DNA of 64,000 nt from Borrelia turcica IST7 (lineage in GTDB: Bacteria > Spirochaetota > Spirochaetia > Borreliales > Borreliaceae), in contig NZ_CP028884.1 in assembly GCF_003606285.1 (NCBI RefSeq), positions 434,001 through 498,000 on the forward strand. The letters are read 5' to 3'. Both the position numbers and the translations under genes were made by a program. How positions within the stretch are numbered: the stretch's first letter is position 1; each line of letters starts with the position of its first letter. The notes below the pieces were generated by a model. The model made no database searches, had not been told where the DNA came from, and saw only the letters and a list, made by a program, of their open reading frames with translations. This document shows positions 43,932 through 54,140 of the stretch, piece after piece.

Positions 43932-44256
43932 CATAAAAACAAGGGCGGAAATTCAAAACCTTTTTAAAAAAGGTAAAATAATTCGAATGGATGGTTTTAG
44001 TATATTTTATAAGCATACAAGCTTAGCGATTTCTAGAATACTTGTTACATTTCCTAGGGTTTTCAAAGGTGCTGTTAATAGAAACCGTGTCAGGCGAATC
44101 TTTAAGGAATGTTTTAGAAATCAGTCTTATTTATTTAAAGACAATAATATTGATTTTATTTTCTTAATTTCTCCCAAAAAATCAAATGTTAATTATCATG
44201 AAGTGGAAACGATAATGAAAAATTTAGTTTTAGATATCGCTAAGAGGGAAGTGTGA
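43912..44256 (+). CDS. rnpA: Ribonuclease P protein component
   Basis: 114 aa, basic. It binds the RNase P RNA for maturation of tRNA 5' ends. The central cleft motif [15 protein letters not shown] is diagnostic, and the N-terminal [15 protein letters not shown] matches the start of the family. The start lies inside rpmH. Its stop overlaps the GTG of yidC by four bases. Confidence 0.94.
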   Translation: MKKRSISIKTRAEIQNLFKKGKIIRMDGFSIFYKHTSLAISRILVTFPRVFKGAVNRNRVRRIFKECFRNQSYLFKDNNIDFIFLISPKKSNVNYHEVETIMKNLVLDIAKREV

Positions 44257-45875
44257 GTCAGAACAAAAGAATTTTAAGAGCTGTTTATTTATCTTTGGTT
44301 TTTATTGGTATTTTTATGCTTATTAATGATGTCTTTTTTCCTCAAAAATCTCCTTCTGTAGTGGACAAGAAGATTGGGTTTAACTTAAATAGGAATTTTG
44401 ATGTTGATAACTCTTTAACTAATGAAGATGATATTTTGAGTTTAAGTGTTAATTCTGAGGATATTAGCATTGAGACTGGTGTATATTATGCTACTTTTTC
44501 AACATTTAGAGGAAATTTGACTTCCTTAAGACTTAAAAACCATTTAAATTTAGAAAAAGAACCTACTGAGTTGATTAATGCTAGTGTGGACAGAGAAAGT
44601 TTTTTCTATGTTAGTTTTGATGGATTGGCTAAAAATTTGTTTTCTTATGAAAAAATAGATGAATATACTCATGATTTTAAAACTAATTTTGAATATAATG
44701 GTAAAAATTATGAATATGTGAAGAGGTATAAGTTTTCAAAAAAAAATGAGTATTTGATAAAGCTTGAGATCTTGTTAAATAGTATTGACTCTAGTAATAA
44801 ACTTGATATTGATTCTTATAAATTTGTATTAAGTTCTGATGTTGAAAAATTGAGTGATAGAGGTAAACTTCAATACAGCAACTATTTATCTCAGGCTATT
44901 TATTATGATACTAAGCTTAGGTATGGCAAAGATGGGTTAAATGTTATTGAACCTAAATGGGTGGGATCTAGTACTAAATATTTTGAAATATTGGTTTCAA
45001 AAAAAGATATGAATGTTGAGTTTAAAAATGAAAATGGAAGTTTAAAGGCTTTTATTTTAAATAGGGTAGATAATGAAAATATTAATGATAGCTTCTATAT
45101 TTATGCAGGCCCTAGGGATAATAAATACTTAGATATTTTTGATAGAAAATATGAAAATAGTTTTAATTTAGCTAACATGGAATTTGGCATGTCTGTTGAG
45201 AAAAGCTTGTTGTACTTTATTCAAGTCCCTATGCAATTGATAATGCAAATTTTTTATAATGTTATTCCTAATTGGGGACTTTCAATAATGTTTTTGACAA
45301 TTGTTGTAAGGATACTTATATTCCCCTTGACTTTTAAGGGGTTCAGAGCTACGGCAGAACTTTCTAAATTGCAACCAAGGATGAAAGAAATACAGGCTAA
45401 ATTTAAAAATGATCCTAAGAGATTAAATGAAGAAATGGGTAAACTTTATAAAGAAGAAGGAGTTAATCCTCTTGGTGGATGTTTTCCTATTCTTTTGCAA
45501 CTTCCTGTATTTTTTGCTCTTTACGGACTTGTAAATAATTTCTTTTTGCTAAGAGGAGCTAGTTTTATACCAGGATGGGTTGATGATTTATCAATTGGTG
45601 ATAGCGTATATTATTTTGGGTATAAAGTTTTTTTCTGGACAGATATTAGGATTTTGCCTTTTGTTATGATGTTTACTCAGTTATTTTCTACAATTGTTAG
45701 TTCTAATGTTGATCTTAAAAATCTTGGTGGGCAGCAAAAATTTTTATATTTTGGGATGCCTATTATGTTTTTTTTCATACTTTATGATATGCCGTCAGGG
45801 CTTTTAATCTATTGGGTTACAACAAATATTTTCACTATTTTACAACAATACTATATAAAGAAGCATGTGTCTTAA
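44253..45875 (+). CDS. yidC: Membrane protein insertase YidC
   Basis: 540 aa from a GTG with GAGGGA upstream. An N-terminal membrane anchor (about 8-28) is followed by a large periplasmic domain (about 30-320) and the conserved C-terminal insertase core of five helices, with [42 protein letters not shown] and [13 protein letters not shown]. The Arg in the groove is present ([10 protein letters not shown]). It inserts small inner-membrane proteins and helps SecYEG. Order rpmH-rnpA-yidC-jag is widely conserved. Confidence 0.96.
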   Translation: MSQNKRILRAVYLSLVFIGIFMLINDVFFPQKSPSVVDKKIGFNLNRNFDVDNSLTNEDDILSLSVNSEDISIETGVYYATFSTFRGNLTSLRLKNHLNLEKEPTELINASVDRESFFYVSFDGLAKNLFSYEKIDEYTHDFKTNFEYNGKNYEYVKRYKFSKKNEYLIKLEILLNSIDSSNKLDIDSYKFVLSSDVEKLSDRGKLQYSNYLSQAIYYDTKLRYGKDGLNVIEPKWVGSSTKYFEILVSKKDMNVEFKNENGSLKAFILNRVDNENINDSFYIYAGPRDNKYLDIFDRKYENSFNLANMEFGMSVEKSLLYFIQVPMQLIMQIFYNVIPNWGLSIMFLTIVVRILIFPLTFKGFRATAELSKLQPRMKEIQAKFKNDPKRLNEEMGKLYKEEGVNPLGGCFPILLQLPVFFALYGLVNNFFLLRGASFIPGWVDDLSIGDSVYYFGYKVFFWTDIRILPFVMMFTQLFSTIVSSNVDLKNLGGQQKFLYFGMPIMFFFILYDMPSGLLIYWVTTNIFTILQQYYIKKHVS

Positions 45876-45885
45876 GGAGGAATAA

Positions 45886-46596
45886 ATGAGTTATGAATTT
45901 TATGGAAAAACAGAACAAGAAGCGATTAAAAAGGCAATGAGGGATCTTGATTTAAGAGAAGGGGAATTTGATGTAGAGATTTTAGATAAGGAAAAAGTTG
46001 GATTTTTATTTAAAAAAGAAATGATTAAAATAAGAGTATCTCCTCATGTAAAAGAGGAAAATAGAGACTCTGAAGTTAAATACAGTGAAGATGTTTATAA
46101 TAAGGTTTTGGATTTTGTTAGGGACATAATAACTAAGATGGGTTATTGTGTTGATTTAAAGATTGAATCCAGTGAAGGAGAGTATATTAAAATTTCTATT
46201 GAAACAGACAGTCCAAGTATATTAATTGGAAGAGAGGGGAGAAATTTGGATGCTTTACAGCTTTTGGCAAATATTTATGCATCTAAGCTTATTGGGAAAA
46301 ATGGTAATTTTAATAAGGTTATACTGGATATTGAGGATTATAGAGAAAGATTTAAATCAAGGTTTATTAATTTAGCGATAAATTCTTTACATAAGGTCAA
46401 AAGAAGCAGACGTTCCATTCTTTTACCAACAATGAATCCTTTTGAGAGAAGAATTATTCATACTACTTTAAATCGTTATAATGATGTTAGGACAGAAAGT
46501 GAGGGAGATGGAAACTTAAAAAGAGTAAGAATTTCTTATGTAAGGAATAGTAAGTATAATAGTAATGTTCGTAGTTATCAAAGAAGAGGATATTAG
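45886..46596 (+). CDS. jag: RNA-binding protein KhpB/Jag (SpoIIIJ-associated)
   Basis: 236 aa. A Jag-N domain (about 1-50, EFYGKTEQEAIKKAMRDL), a KH domain with the loop IGREGRNLDALQLLAN near 110-130, and an R3H domain with MNPFERRIIHTTLN near 185-195. It binds RNA and influences cell shape and division in other bacteria. AAGGAGG lies just before the start, 10 bases after yidC. A strong terminator follows. Confidence 0.93.
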   Translation: MSYEFYGKTEQEAIKKAMRDLDLREGEFDVEILDKEKVGFLFKKEMIKIRVSPHVKEENRDSEVKYSEDVYNKVLDFVRDIITKMGYCVDLKIESSEGEYIKISIETDSPSILIGREGRNLDALQLLANIYASKLIGKNGNFNKVILDIEDYRERFKSRFINLAINSLHKVKRSRRSILLPTMNPFERRIIHTTLNRYNDVRTESEGDGNLKRVRISYVRNSKYNSNVRSYQRRGY

Positions 46597-46630
46597 AAAG
46601 AGGAAGTAAGTTTTACTTCCTCTTTTTTTG
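46597..46630 (+). terminator. Terminator of the rpmH-jag operon
   Basis: A 13-bp stem (AAAGAGGAAGTAA paired with its complement, loop GTT) followed by a run of T. It lies directly after the jag stop codon. Confidence 0.92.
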
Positions 46631-46763
46631 AATTGAAATTTTTAGTTAGTTGATTTTTATTAGCTATAAGAAGTGCATCTAGTGAAATTAATGTTATGCG
46701 TTAGGTATTTTAAAAAATATATTTATTTTTAACAGGATATACATGATATTAAGGGGTCTTTAT

Positions 46764-47819
46764 ATGAAGGTATTTTTAACAGGTATTGCAGGATTTATTG
46801 GATTTCATGTAGCTAAAAAACTTGCAGATAACGGGCATGAAGTTTTAGGTGTAGATATATTAAATGACTATTATGAACCTGACTTGAAGTATGAGAGATT
46901 AGAAGTTTTAGGATTGAACTGTAAAGATGTGAAGAGTAAGAAAATTATTAGGAGTAATAGGTATGATAATTTAAGTTTTATTTATATTGATATTCTGGAT
47001 AAGGAACAAATATTGAATCTTTTTTCTCAGTATAACTTTACGCATGTTTGTCATTTAGCAGCACAAGCAGGTATTAGAGATAGTATTGAAAATCCCGATA
47101 GTTATGTTTCAATTAATATTGTTGGTTTTTTTAATGTTTTGGATGCATGTAGAATATATAAAGAGAATATTAAACATTTTGTTTATGCCTCAACCTCTTC
47201 AGTGTATGGGATAAATGAAAGTATGCCCTCAAATGAGGATAATATTACGGATCATCCTTTAAATTTATATGCAGCTAGTAAAAAGTCCAATGAAGTAATA
47301 GCACATGCTTATAGTTCATCTTTTAATATTCCAACAACAGGTCTACGTTTTTTTACGGTTTATGGTCCTTATGGAAGACCCGATATGGCTTTATATCTGT
47401 TTGCAGATGGAATTGTAAAGAGAACTACTATTGATGTTTTTAATAATGGGAATATGGCTAGAGATTTTACATATGTGGATGATGTTGTAGATGGTATTTA
47501 TAATGTCCTTAGTAAACCTGCTGAGAATGATAGTAATTTTGATAAAAAAAATCCTAATTCTTCAAGCTCACTTGCTCCGTATAAAATATACAATATAGGA
47601 ACAGGACATGCTACTAGATTGATGGATTTTATTAATGAACTTGAAATAAATCTTGGGAATAAGGCTTTAAAAAACTTTTTGCCTATGCAAAAAGCAGATG
47701 TTGTGGAGAGTTGTTGTGATATTTCAAAGCTTAAAAAAGATTTTGCTTATAAACCTTTAACTTCTATTAAAGAGGGAATAAAAAAGTTTGCAAATTGGTA
47801 TAAATCTAAAATAACTTAA
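46764..47819 (+). CDS. NAD-dependent sugar-nucleotide epimerase (UDP-glucuronate 4-epimerase type)
   Basis: About 351 aa. A Rossmann-fold short-chain dehydrogenase of the extended type, with the NAD motif TGIAGFIGFHVAKKL, a Tyr-x3-Lys pair in YAASKKSNE, and GLRFFTVYGPYGRPDMALY, which is typical of UDP-glucuronate/UDP-galacturonate 4-epimerases. It may supply an epimerised sugar for surface glycolipids. I take the ATG at 46764 with AAGGGG upstream; an ATG seven codons earlier lacks one. Confidence 0.88.
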   Translation: MKVFLTGIAGFIGFHVAKKLADNGHEVLGVDILNDYYEPDLKYERLEVLGLNCKDVKSKKIIRSNRYDNLSFIYIDILDKEQILNLFSQYNFTHVCHLAAQAGIRDSIENPDSYVSINIVGFFNVLDACRIYKENIKHFVYASTSSVYGINESMPSNEDNITDHPLNLYAASKKSNEVIAHAYSSSFNIPTTGLRFFTVYGPYGRPDMALYLFADGIVKRTTIDVFNNGNMARDFTYVDDVVDGIYNVLSKPAENDSNFDKKNPNSSSSLAPYKIYNIGTGHATRLMDFINELEINLGNKALKNFLPMQKADVVESCCDISKLKKDFAYKPLTSIKEGIKKFANWYKSKIT

Positions 47820-47914
47820 TGCTATTTTTGAATTTTAGATTGGAATGAACTGCTAGTATTTTATATTCTTTAGAGATTTTGTTTTAAACTAGAGTCACTT
47901 TTAGGGTTTAGGTG

Positions 47915-47920
47915 TATAAT
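47915..47920 (+). promoter_or_regulatory. -10 element of fba
   Basis: TATAAT at 47915-47920, about 29 bases before the fba TTG, with AAGGAGGG between. The -35 is weak. Confidence 0.55.
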
Positions 47921-47948
47921 GTAAATATATGTTATAAGGAGGGTCTAG

Positions 47949-49028
47949 TTGGGTGTATTAGACAAAATTAAGCCTGGTGTAGTTTATGGTAAGGATTTGC
48001 ATACTTTATATGAAATATGCAAGAAAGAGGGGTTTGCTATTCCTGCAATTAATTGCATAGGTACAAATTCAATTAATGCCGTTTTAGAAGCTGCTAGGGA
48101 AATAAATTCTCCTATTATGATACAGTTTTCGAATAGCGGTTCTGCTTTTGTTGCTGGTAAGGGATTGAAGGTTGAAAAGCCTCAAGGAACTTCTGTGCTT
48201 GGAGCTATTTCTGGGGCTATGCATGTTCATTTGATGGCTGAATACTATGGGGTTCCTGTTGTTCTTCATACAGATCACTGTGCAAAAAAATTAATTCCTT
48301 GGGTTGAAGGACTTTTGGAATATGGAGAGAAATATTATAAGGAGCACAAGAAGCCTTTATTTTCTTCACATATGTTAGATTTGTCAGAAGAGACAATTAA
48401 GGAAAATATTGAAATATCTAAGAAGTTCTTAGAACGAATGGATAAGATTGAAATGTTTTTAGAGATTGAACTTGGTATTACTGGTGGTGAGGAAGATGGT
48501 GTTGATAATTCGGATAGGGCTCCTCAAGAATTATTTTCAACTCCTGAGGATATTTATTATGGATATTCTGAGCTTATGAAGGTTAGTCCTAATTTTCAAA
48601 TTGCAGCTGCTTTTGGAAATGTGCATGGAGTTTATAAGCCTGGAAATGTTCAACTTACTCCTAAGGTGTTAAGAGATGGTCAAGCTTATGTTATATCTAA
48701 AATAGGATCAAGTAATCCTAAGCCTGTTTCATATGTGTTTCATGGAGGTTCTGGCTCTACTATAGAGGAGATTAATGAGGCTCTCTCTTATGGTGTTGTT
48801 AAGATGAATATTGACACAGATACTCAATGGGCTGCTTGGGAAGGTATCTTGAATTATTACAGAAAAAATGAAAATAGATTACAGGGCCAGCTTGGAGATG
48901 GTAAGGACCTTGATGTACCAAATAAAAAATTTTATGACCCGAGAGTGTGGCTTAGAGAATCTGAAGTTAGCATGAAAGAGCGTGTAAAACTTGCTTGCAA
49001 GAATCTTAATAATATCAATAGAAATTAA
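47949..49028 (+). CDS. fba: Fructose-bisphosphate aldolase, class II
   Basis: 359 aa from a TTG, with AAGGAGGG closely upstream. It has the zinc ligands and substrate-binding HTDHCAKK, ELGITGGEEDGVD (class IIA type), VHGVYKPGNV and FHGGSGST. It splits fructose-1,6-bisphosphate in glycolysis, the organism's main energy route. It has its own promoter and a strong terminator behind it. Confidence 0.97.
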   Translation: MGVLDKIKPGVVYGKDLHTLYEICKKEGFAIPAINCIGTNSINAVLEAAREINSPIMIQFSNSGSAFVAGKGLKVEKPQGTSVLGAISGAMHVHLMAEYYGVPVVLHTDHCAKKLIPWVEGLLEYGEKYYKEHKKPLFSSHMLDLSEETIKENIEISKKFLERMDKIEMFLEIELGITGGEEDGVDNSDRAPQELFSTPEDIYYGYSELMKVSPNFQIAAAFGNVHGVYKPGNVQLTPKVLRDGQAYVISKIGSSNPKPVSYVFHGGSGSTIEEINEALSYGVVKMNIDTDTQWAAWEGILNYYRKNENRLQGQLGDGKDLDVPNKKFYDPRVWLRESEVSMKERVKLACKNLNNINRN

Positions 49029-49053
49029 AATAAGAGTAATAAAATAGAGTTTT

Positions 49054-49078
49054 GTCGCCTATGAGGCGACTTTTTTTT
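49054..49078 (+). terminator. Terminator of fba
   Basis: Stem GTCGCCT/AGGCGAC (49054-49060 and 49064-49070) with loop ATG, followed by eight T. Confidence 0.93.
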
Positions 49079-49240
49079 GTGTATAAGAAATACACATAAA
49101 TAGCCTTTTGATTATAATCAATGCGTAATCTATTCTCAAGTTGTTGTATTTTTTGTCTTTTATGTTTTAATATGTGAAGTAGATGTTTGGTATGATTTTT
49201 GCATGGGTTTATGCATACGGTAGTAAAAGAGGAGGTATGT

Positions 49241-49651
49241 ATGTGGTTAACAAATTACAAAAAAAGTTTTCTGGATTTTTTGAATGATGATTTTGATTTT
49301 ATGAGCCCTAAAGGAGTTCAAGATGTTCCAGTTAACATTAAGGATGAAGGCAATTCATTCACTCTTGAAGCTTACTTGCCAGGAATAAAAAAGGAAGATG
49401 TATCAATTTCGCTTAAAAATGATTATTTGACAATAAGTTATGAGAGTAAGGATGAGACGGAAGAGAAAGGTGATAAGTACCTAAGAGTAGAAAGAAGAGA
49501 TATTTCTTTTTCAAGAAGTTTTAGACTGTCTACTAATATTGATCAAAATAAAATCAAGTCAGAACTTAAAGATGGTGTATTAACTATTAATCTTCCTAAA
49601 AAACCAGAAGTAGTTGAGAAAGCTCAAGAGAAAAAGATTGCAATTGAATAA
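49241..49651 (+). CDS. Small heat-shock protein, Hsp20/alpha-crystallin family
   Basis: About 136 aa. An alpha-crystallin domain (about 30-122) with FTLEAYLPGIKKEDVSI, the conserved A-x-x-x-G-V-L-like DGVLTINLPKK near the end, and a C-terminal IAIE resembling the I-x-I anchor that joins oligomers. It would hold unfolding proteins as an ATP-independent chaperone. I take the ATG at 49241 with GGAGG upstream; an upstream in-frame start has no such site. It lies between fba and aspS, which are neighbours without it in Lyme Borrelia as far as I recall. Confidence 0.9.
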   Translation: MWLTNYKKSFLDFLNDDFDFMSPKGVQDVPVNIKDEGNSFTLEAYLPGIKKEDVSISLKNDYLTISYESKDETEEKGDKYLRVERRDISFSRSFRLSTNIDQNKIKSELKDGVLTINLPKKPEVVEKAQEKKIAIE

Positions 49652-49656
49652 ATCTT

Positions 49657-49686
49657 AAGTAAGGATGCTTTGCATCCTTACTTTTT
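49657..49686. terminator. Terminator shared by hsp20 and aspS
   Basis: A 12-bp perfect stem (49657-49668 with 49672-49683, loop TTT) with a short T-run on the plus side. The aspS stop codon (49680-49678) lies inside the stem. Confidence 0.85.
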
Positions 49687-51435
49687 ATAGTCTTCCACTT
49701 TTAAATTTAATTCTATTAGTTGTTCATTTGAAATTTTAGAAGGAGAGTTGTCAAGAGGACTGGCGGCAAATGAGTTTTTTGGGAAAAGTATTACATCTTT
49801 TATTGAACTTGAATTTGTCATCAGCATTAATAGTCGATCGATTCCAATTGCAATCCCACCGTGAATGGGAGCTCCATATTCTAGTGCTTTTAAAAAGAAT
49901 CCAAACCTCTCTTCTGCTATTGTCTCGTTAAACCCTACTATATTAAAAATTCTTTGTTGAAGTTCCTTCGTGTGTATTCTGATGGAACCGGATCCAAGTT
50001 CCATGCCGTTTAATACAAGGTCATAAACTTCGCCTAAGACTTTACTTGGATCTTTTTCTAGAGTATTAATATATTTTTGTTGAGGAAGAGAGAACATATG
50101 ATGCGCTGCTTTATAGCTTTTGGTATCCTCATCGTATTCAAACATAGGAAAATTATCAACCCATAAGAACTCAAATGCATTTTTGTTTGCTAGATTGAGT
50201 TCAGTTGCAATCTTTATTCTAACTTGTCCCATAGCTTTGCAAGCATTTTCCCATGAATCAGATATAAAGAATATGATATCGTTATTTTGCAGAGAATAAG
50301 CTTCGAATAAAGTCTGCTTTATCTCAGATAAGAATTTGGCAATTCCACCTGTAAATTCGTTGTTTTCTATTTTTGTAAAATAAAGATTACGAGCCTTGTA
50401 AAGTTTTGCATGTTCTTCTAAATTATTAATCTTGGCTCTTGAGAAATTATGAGCTTCATTTTTGACTATGAGTGCTTTTATTGTATTCTTATTTTTGAAT
50501 GCTTCTTTAAATACATTGAATGAAGATTTTTTAAGGTAATGACCCATATCTTGTATAGTCAATTCATACCTTATATCTGGCTTATCACTTCCATAGTTGT
50601 TCATTGCATCTTTATATGAAATTCTTTTAAATTTTTTGGGAAGCTTAATATTGAGTGCTTGTTTGAAAACGCTAGACATAAGGCCTTCCATTAGCTTAAA
50701 GATATTTTCTTTCTTTATAAAACTCATTTCCAAGTCAAGTTGTGTGAATTCTGGTTGTCGATCACCCCTTGAATCTTCATCTCTATAACATCTAGCTATT
50801 TGGAAATATTTATCAAAACCAGCTATCATTGTAAGTTGTTTGTAAATTTGTGGTGATTGTGGTAATGCATAGAATTGGCCTTTATGTATTCTTGATGGAA
50901 CTAAAAAGTCTCTTGCACCTTCTGGCGTTGATTTTACAAATGTTGGAGTTTCTAATTCCAAAAAATCTTTTTTTGTTAAATAAGACCTAATTATTTGTAT
51001 TACTTTACTTCTTAGTATTATTTTTTGTTTTTGTTCTTCTCGTCTTAAGTCTAAATATCTATATTCAAGTTTCGCATTGTCACTTGCATTGTTGTTATCT
51101 TCAATCATAAAGGGCAGTTCATTGCACCTTGAGATTATCTTTATGTTTTCTGCGAGTATTTCAAATGCTCCTGTTCTCATTTCTTTATTCAAAAGCTCTA
51201 CAGGCCTTAGCTCTAATTTTCCTTGAACCTTAATACAGTATTCCATCTTTATCTGAGATGCTATCTTTAATAGGTTGTAATCGTTTACAAGCACTTGTGC
51301 TTCATCGTATCTATCTCTAATGTTAATAAAAGTAACTTTTCCATGATGCCTAATTTTTTTGACCCAAGCATTTATTTCTATTTTTGCATTTACAAGCTTA
51401 TTGTTTAGTTGATTGCATCTAATAATTTTAAACAT
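49678..51435 (-). CDS. aspS: Aspartyl-tRNA synthetase
   Basis: 585 aa, bacterial type with the GAD insertion. It has the N-terminal OB-fold anticodon domain ([17 protein letters not shown]), class II motif 2 [21 protein letters not shown], and motif 3 with [13 protein letters not shown]. It charges tRNA-Asp. It is the first gene to end in the minus-strand run; the antiporter gene ends 3 bases before its start. Confidence 0.97.
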   Translation of the reverse strand: MFKIIRCNQLNNKLVNAKIEINAWVKKIRHHGKVTFINIRDRYDEAQVLVNDYNLLKIASQIKMEYCIKVQGKLELRPVELLNKEMRTGAFEILAENIKIISRCNELPFMIEDNNNASDNAKLEYRYLDLRREEQKQKIILRSKVIQIIRSYLTKKDFLELETPTFVKSTPEGARDFLVPSRIHKGQFYALPQSPQIYKQLTMIAGFDKYFQIARCYRDEDSRGDRQPEFTQLDLEMSFIKKENIFKLMEGLMSSVFKQALNIKLPKKFKRISYKDAMNNYGSDKPDIRYELTIQDMGHYLKKSSFNVFKEAFKNKNTIKALIVKNEAHNFSRAKINNLEEHAKLYKARNLYFTKIENNEFTGGIAKFLSEIKQTLFEAYSLQNNDIIFFISDSWENACKAMGQVRIKIATELNLANKNAFEFLWVDNFPMFEYDEDTKSYKAAHHMFSLPQQKYINTLEKDPSKVLGEVYDLVLNGMELGSGSIRIHTKELQQRIFNIVGFNETIAEERFGFFLKALEYGAPIHGGIAIGIDRLLMLMTNSSSIKDVILFPKNSFAASPLDNSPSKISNEQLIELNLKVEDYKK

Positions 51436-51438
51436 AAT

Positions 51439-53559
51439 TTATCCTACTATTATATTATAAATTTCTTTATCAGTTTTAGCATTAAGCATTTCTTGTTTAT
51501 TTAGGTCAACTTTGCCCACAATAGATGCTAAAATCGGAGGGTAATTAACATAATCTTTTGCTGGATATAGTATTAATATAAATATGTGACTTAAGTTATT
51601 ATCAATAGCATTAAAATCGATTCCATTATGACTTATTCCAATAGCTATATGCATTTTTTTGATTAAATTTGTCTTTAAGTGGGGGATTGCAAATCCTTCT
51701 TTAAGGGCTGTAGTAATGACCTTTTCTCTTGCCATTAAGTCCTGTAAAATCATCTCTTTGTCAATATCAACTTTTATTACACTTAAAAGTTCTCTTAACA
51801 CTTCAATTTTGTTTGTTGCTTTTAATTCTAGAATAATGTTTTCCTTTTTGATTCTTTTATTAAGTTTAATGTTTCTAAGTATTTTGTCATAATTTATTGA
51901 GTAATCTAACTTTTTTGCATTCAAAGAGACGGTTTTAACTTCTTCAGTTATTGTTTCTAAATGTAGAATAGTTTCTCTAAATAAGTCTTGTATTATCATT
52001 AAATGTTTGTTTGGGCATTCAAATGTGATTTTGCTTCCCTCTCTTTTAATTGAGAGAGAAATGTCATCTCGTCTTGCATTGATGTATTGTGAGAAATCAT
52101 TTTTTACTTGTTGAGTAAAAAAACCTTCTTTTCTTAGTTCATTTTTTAAATCCCATGTAAGTATTTTTGCTAAATTGTCATATGCAAATGATACTGTGAT
52201 TTGAGTGTTATGTTCTGTTCTAAATATTTTTCTTAAGCCATTTTTATTTATTTTAAACAGCAAGTTGATTATTGGTGTTGAAATTATTGTAGGCAAGAAA
52301 ACCATTATTATAACTATTCCAAATATTTTTTGACTTATAAATTCGGAAGAAAGCGCTACGTTTGCAATAATTAATGATATTTCGCCTCTTGGAATCATCC
52401 CAAAAGCTATTCTTAAGGCCCCTAGCTTATTAAACCCTAGGAAGCATGCTGGAATAAAGCAATAAAAAAGCTTAGTTGCTATTGCTACGCAACTAAGCAG
52501 GGCTCCTAGTATTAATACTTCTTTTGATAGTATTTCATTAATATCAGCCATAAGACCTATTGATGTAAAAAATACTGGTATAAAAAACCTTTCAAATATT
52601 GTTAATTTATCTTGAATTACATATACAATATCTGTTTTGGACATGGCAAGACCGAATACATAAGCTCCAATTACAAATGACATTCCTAAATTTTGAAAAA
52701 AGCTTGAGACAATAAAAGTTAAGGCAATAGTTATTACAGTAGCTAGAGTAACGCTATTTAATCTTTTAAGTAGTTTTGATATTGGCTCTGATAATAAAAT
52801 CAATGTAAATGTTAGACAGAGCCAAATTAATATATTCTGAATTGTGGCTATAATAGAGCTCGTAATATCAAGCTCTGATATTGACCTTGCTATTGTTATT
52901 ACACTTGTTAACATTATCATAGAGAGGACATCATCGATTATTGAAGTGGATATTATTGTAACTCCTTCCGAGGTACTCATTTTTTTCTTGGCTGAGAGTA
53001 TGCTTGCAGCAATACCTGCAGAAGTGGGGGTGCCAATGATGCCTATAAAAAGAGATGTGGGGCTAATGAGTGGTACATCAAAAAGGACAGTAGATATTAG
53101 TACGAAGCTTGCAAAAGTACCAATTACTTCAGTTATCCCTATTAATCCTCCACGAGGTAAGAATTTAAGGAATAATTTTAGGTCAGTTTCAAGACCTGCT
53201 GTAAAGAGTAGGATGATTGAAGCTATTGTTGAGATTGCAAATATTTCTTCGTTTATTAGGTAATTGTCTCCAATTCGAGTAATTCCTAATGGAAATAATA
53301 AAGGTATTTTAACTTTTCCAAGAAATGTTGGACTTAAGATAATTCCGGCTGTTATTTGGCCTATTACTTTTGGAATTCCTAATCTTCCTACTAAGTTGCC
53401 AAGGAAGCTAGCCGAAATTACAATAACAGCCAGACTCATTATAAAAGAAGACATTTTAGCTTCAACATGATGGCTTGCATCTTGCACATAGTCTAGCATT
53501 CCAAATGCAACCATGGGATTTAGAATGAGCAATATTTTGTACAATATTTTTTTGTTCAT
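51439..53559 (-). CDS. napA: CPA2-type cation/proton antiporter fused to a PTS EIIA domain
   Basis: 706 aa. Residues about 35-420 form a CPA2 Na+/H+ (or K+/H+) exchanger with 12-13 helices, including GRLGIPKVIGQITAGIILSP and TPTSAGIAASILS. A soluble region of about 130 residues follows. The C-terminus (about 560-706) is a fructose/nitrogen-type EIIA domain with the phosphorylatable His in GFAIPHLK, near residue 627. Transport may therefore be tuned by phosphorylation from HPr, whose gene lies directly upstream and overlaps by one base. It corresponds to the antiporter called napA in Lyme Borrelia. Confidence 0.9.
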   Translation of the reverse strand: MNKKILYKILLILNPMVAFGMLDYVQDASHHVEAKMSSFIMSLAVIVISASFLGNLVGRLGIPKVIGQITAGIILSPTFLGKVKIPLLFPLGITRIGDNYLINEEIFAISTIASIILLFTAGLETDLKLFLKFLPRGGLIGITEVIGTFASFVLISTVLFDVPLISPTSLFIGIIGTPTSAGIAASILSAKKKMSTSEGVTIISTSIIDDVLSMIMLTSVITIARSISELDITSSIIATIQNILIWLCLTFTLILLSEPISKLLKRLNSVTLATVITIALTFIVSSFFQNLGMSFVIGAYVFGLAMSKTDIVYVIQDKLTIFERFFIPVFFTSIGLMADINEILSKEVLILGALLSCVAIATKLFYCFIPACFLGFNKLGALRIAFGMIPRGEISLIIANVALSSEFISQKIFGIVIIMVFLPTIISTPIINLLFKINKNGLRKIFRTEHNTQITVSFAYDNLAKILTWDLKNELRKEGFFTQQVKNDFSQYINARRDDISLSIKREGSKITFECPNKHLMIIQDLFRETILHLETITEEVKTVSLNAKKLDYSINYDKILRNIKLNKRIKKENIILELKATNKIEVLRELLSVIKVDIDKEMILQDLMAREKVITTALKEGFAIPHLKTNLIKKMHIAIGISHNGIDFNAIDNNLSHIFILILYPAKDYVNYPPILASIVGKVDLNKQEMLNAKTDKEIYNIIVG

Positions 53560-53837
53560 TATTTAATCTCTTCTTTAAAATTTGATTTTAATAGTTTTGA
53601 TAGTTTGTCAATGACTTCGTTTTCTTCTTTTCCATTTGCTACAATGGTTATTTTTTCCCTATATATTACTCCGAGTATTATGATTTCAATTGTAGATTTA
53701 GCATCGGCCTGTCTGCCGTCTTCTGTAACCAGTTTTACATTGCAAGAAGGATATTTACTTGCAAGTAACGAAATCATGCTAGATGGCCTTGAATGAATAC
53801 CTTCTTTGTTGGTTATCTCGATTTCTACTGTTTGCAT
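53559..53837 (-). CDS. ptsH: Phosphocarrier protein HPr
   Basis: 92 aa. It has His15 in GIHSRPSS, the site phosphorylated by enzyme I, and a Ser at about position 48 in ADAKSTIEI, matching the regulatory Ser of HPr. It carries phosphate to EIIA domains, including perhaps the one fused to the neighbouring antiporter. It lies in the unit rpoN-hpf-ptsH-antiporter. By position it is ptsH-2 of Lyme Borrelia, one of two HPr genes there. Confidence 0.95.
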   Translation of the reverse strand: MQTVEIEITNKEGIHSRPSSMISLLASKYPSCNVKLVTEDGRQADAKSTIEIIILGVIYREKITIVANGKEENEVIDKLSKLLKSNFKEEIK

Positions 53838-53843
53838 GTAATT

Positions 53844-54140
53844 TTACTTATTATTTTCTTTTTTACCTTTCTCTTTATTTGCTGTATTTTGAAGCCTGTC
53901 TATTAAACTTTCTATTAGTTGATATAACTCTTTGCCCTTTTCTTTAATATGTATTATCTTACCCCAGTTAAAATGAAGATGAGCATCTATATCAAAAATA
54001 TCGTTTTCTTTTTTTATTGTGATTTTTAGACTTTCCGAGTTTTGCTTGATATGTGCTCCAATTTTGCCTAATTTTTTTAAAATAAAATCCTCTGTAGCAG
54101 TACTTAAGTGATAGTTAATAGCTTGTATTTTAGGTTCCAT
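53844..54140 (-). CDS. hpf: Ribosome hibernation factor HPF (short form, RaiA family)
   Basis: About 98 aa: the S30AE domain only, so the short form. Features are IQAINYHLSTATEDFILKKLGKI at the start, IDAHLHFNWGKIIHIKEKG and YQLIESLIDRLQNTANK. It occupies the decoding centre of idle ribosomes. I take the ATG at 54140, with GGGGGAAGG upstream, inside the end of rpoN (11-base overlap). Linkage of hpf to rpoN and PTS genes is common in other bacteria. Confidence 0.88.
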   Translation of the reverse strand: MEPKIQAINYHLSTATEDFILKKLGKIGAHIKQNSESLKITIKKENDIFDIDAHLHFNWGKIIHIKEKGKELYQLIESLIDRLQNTANKEKGKKENNK

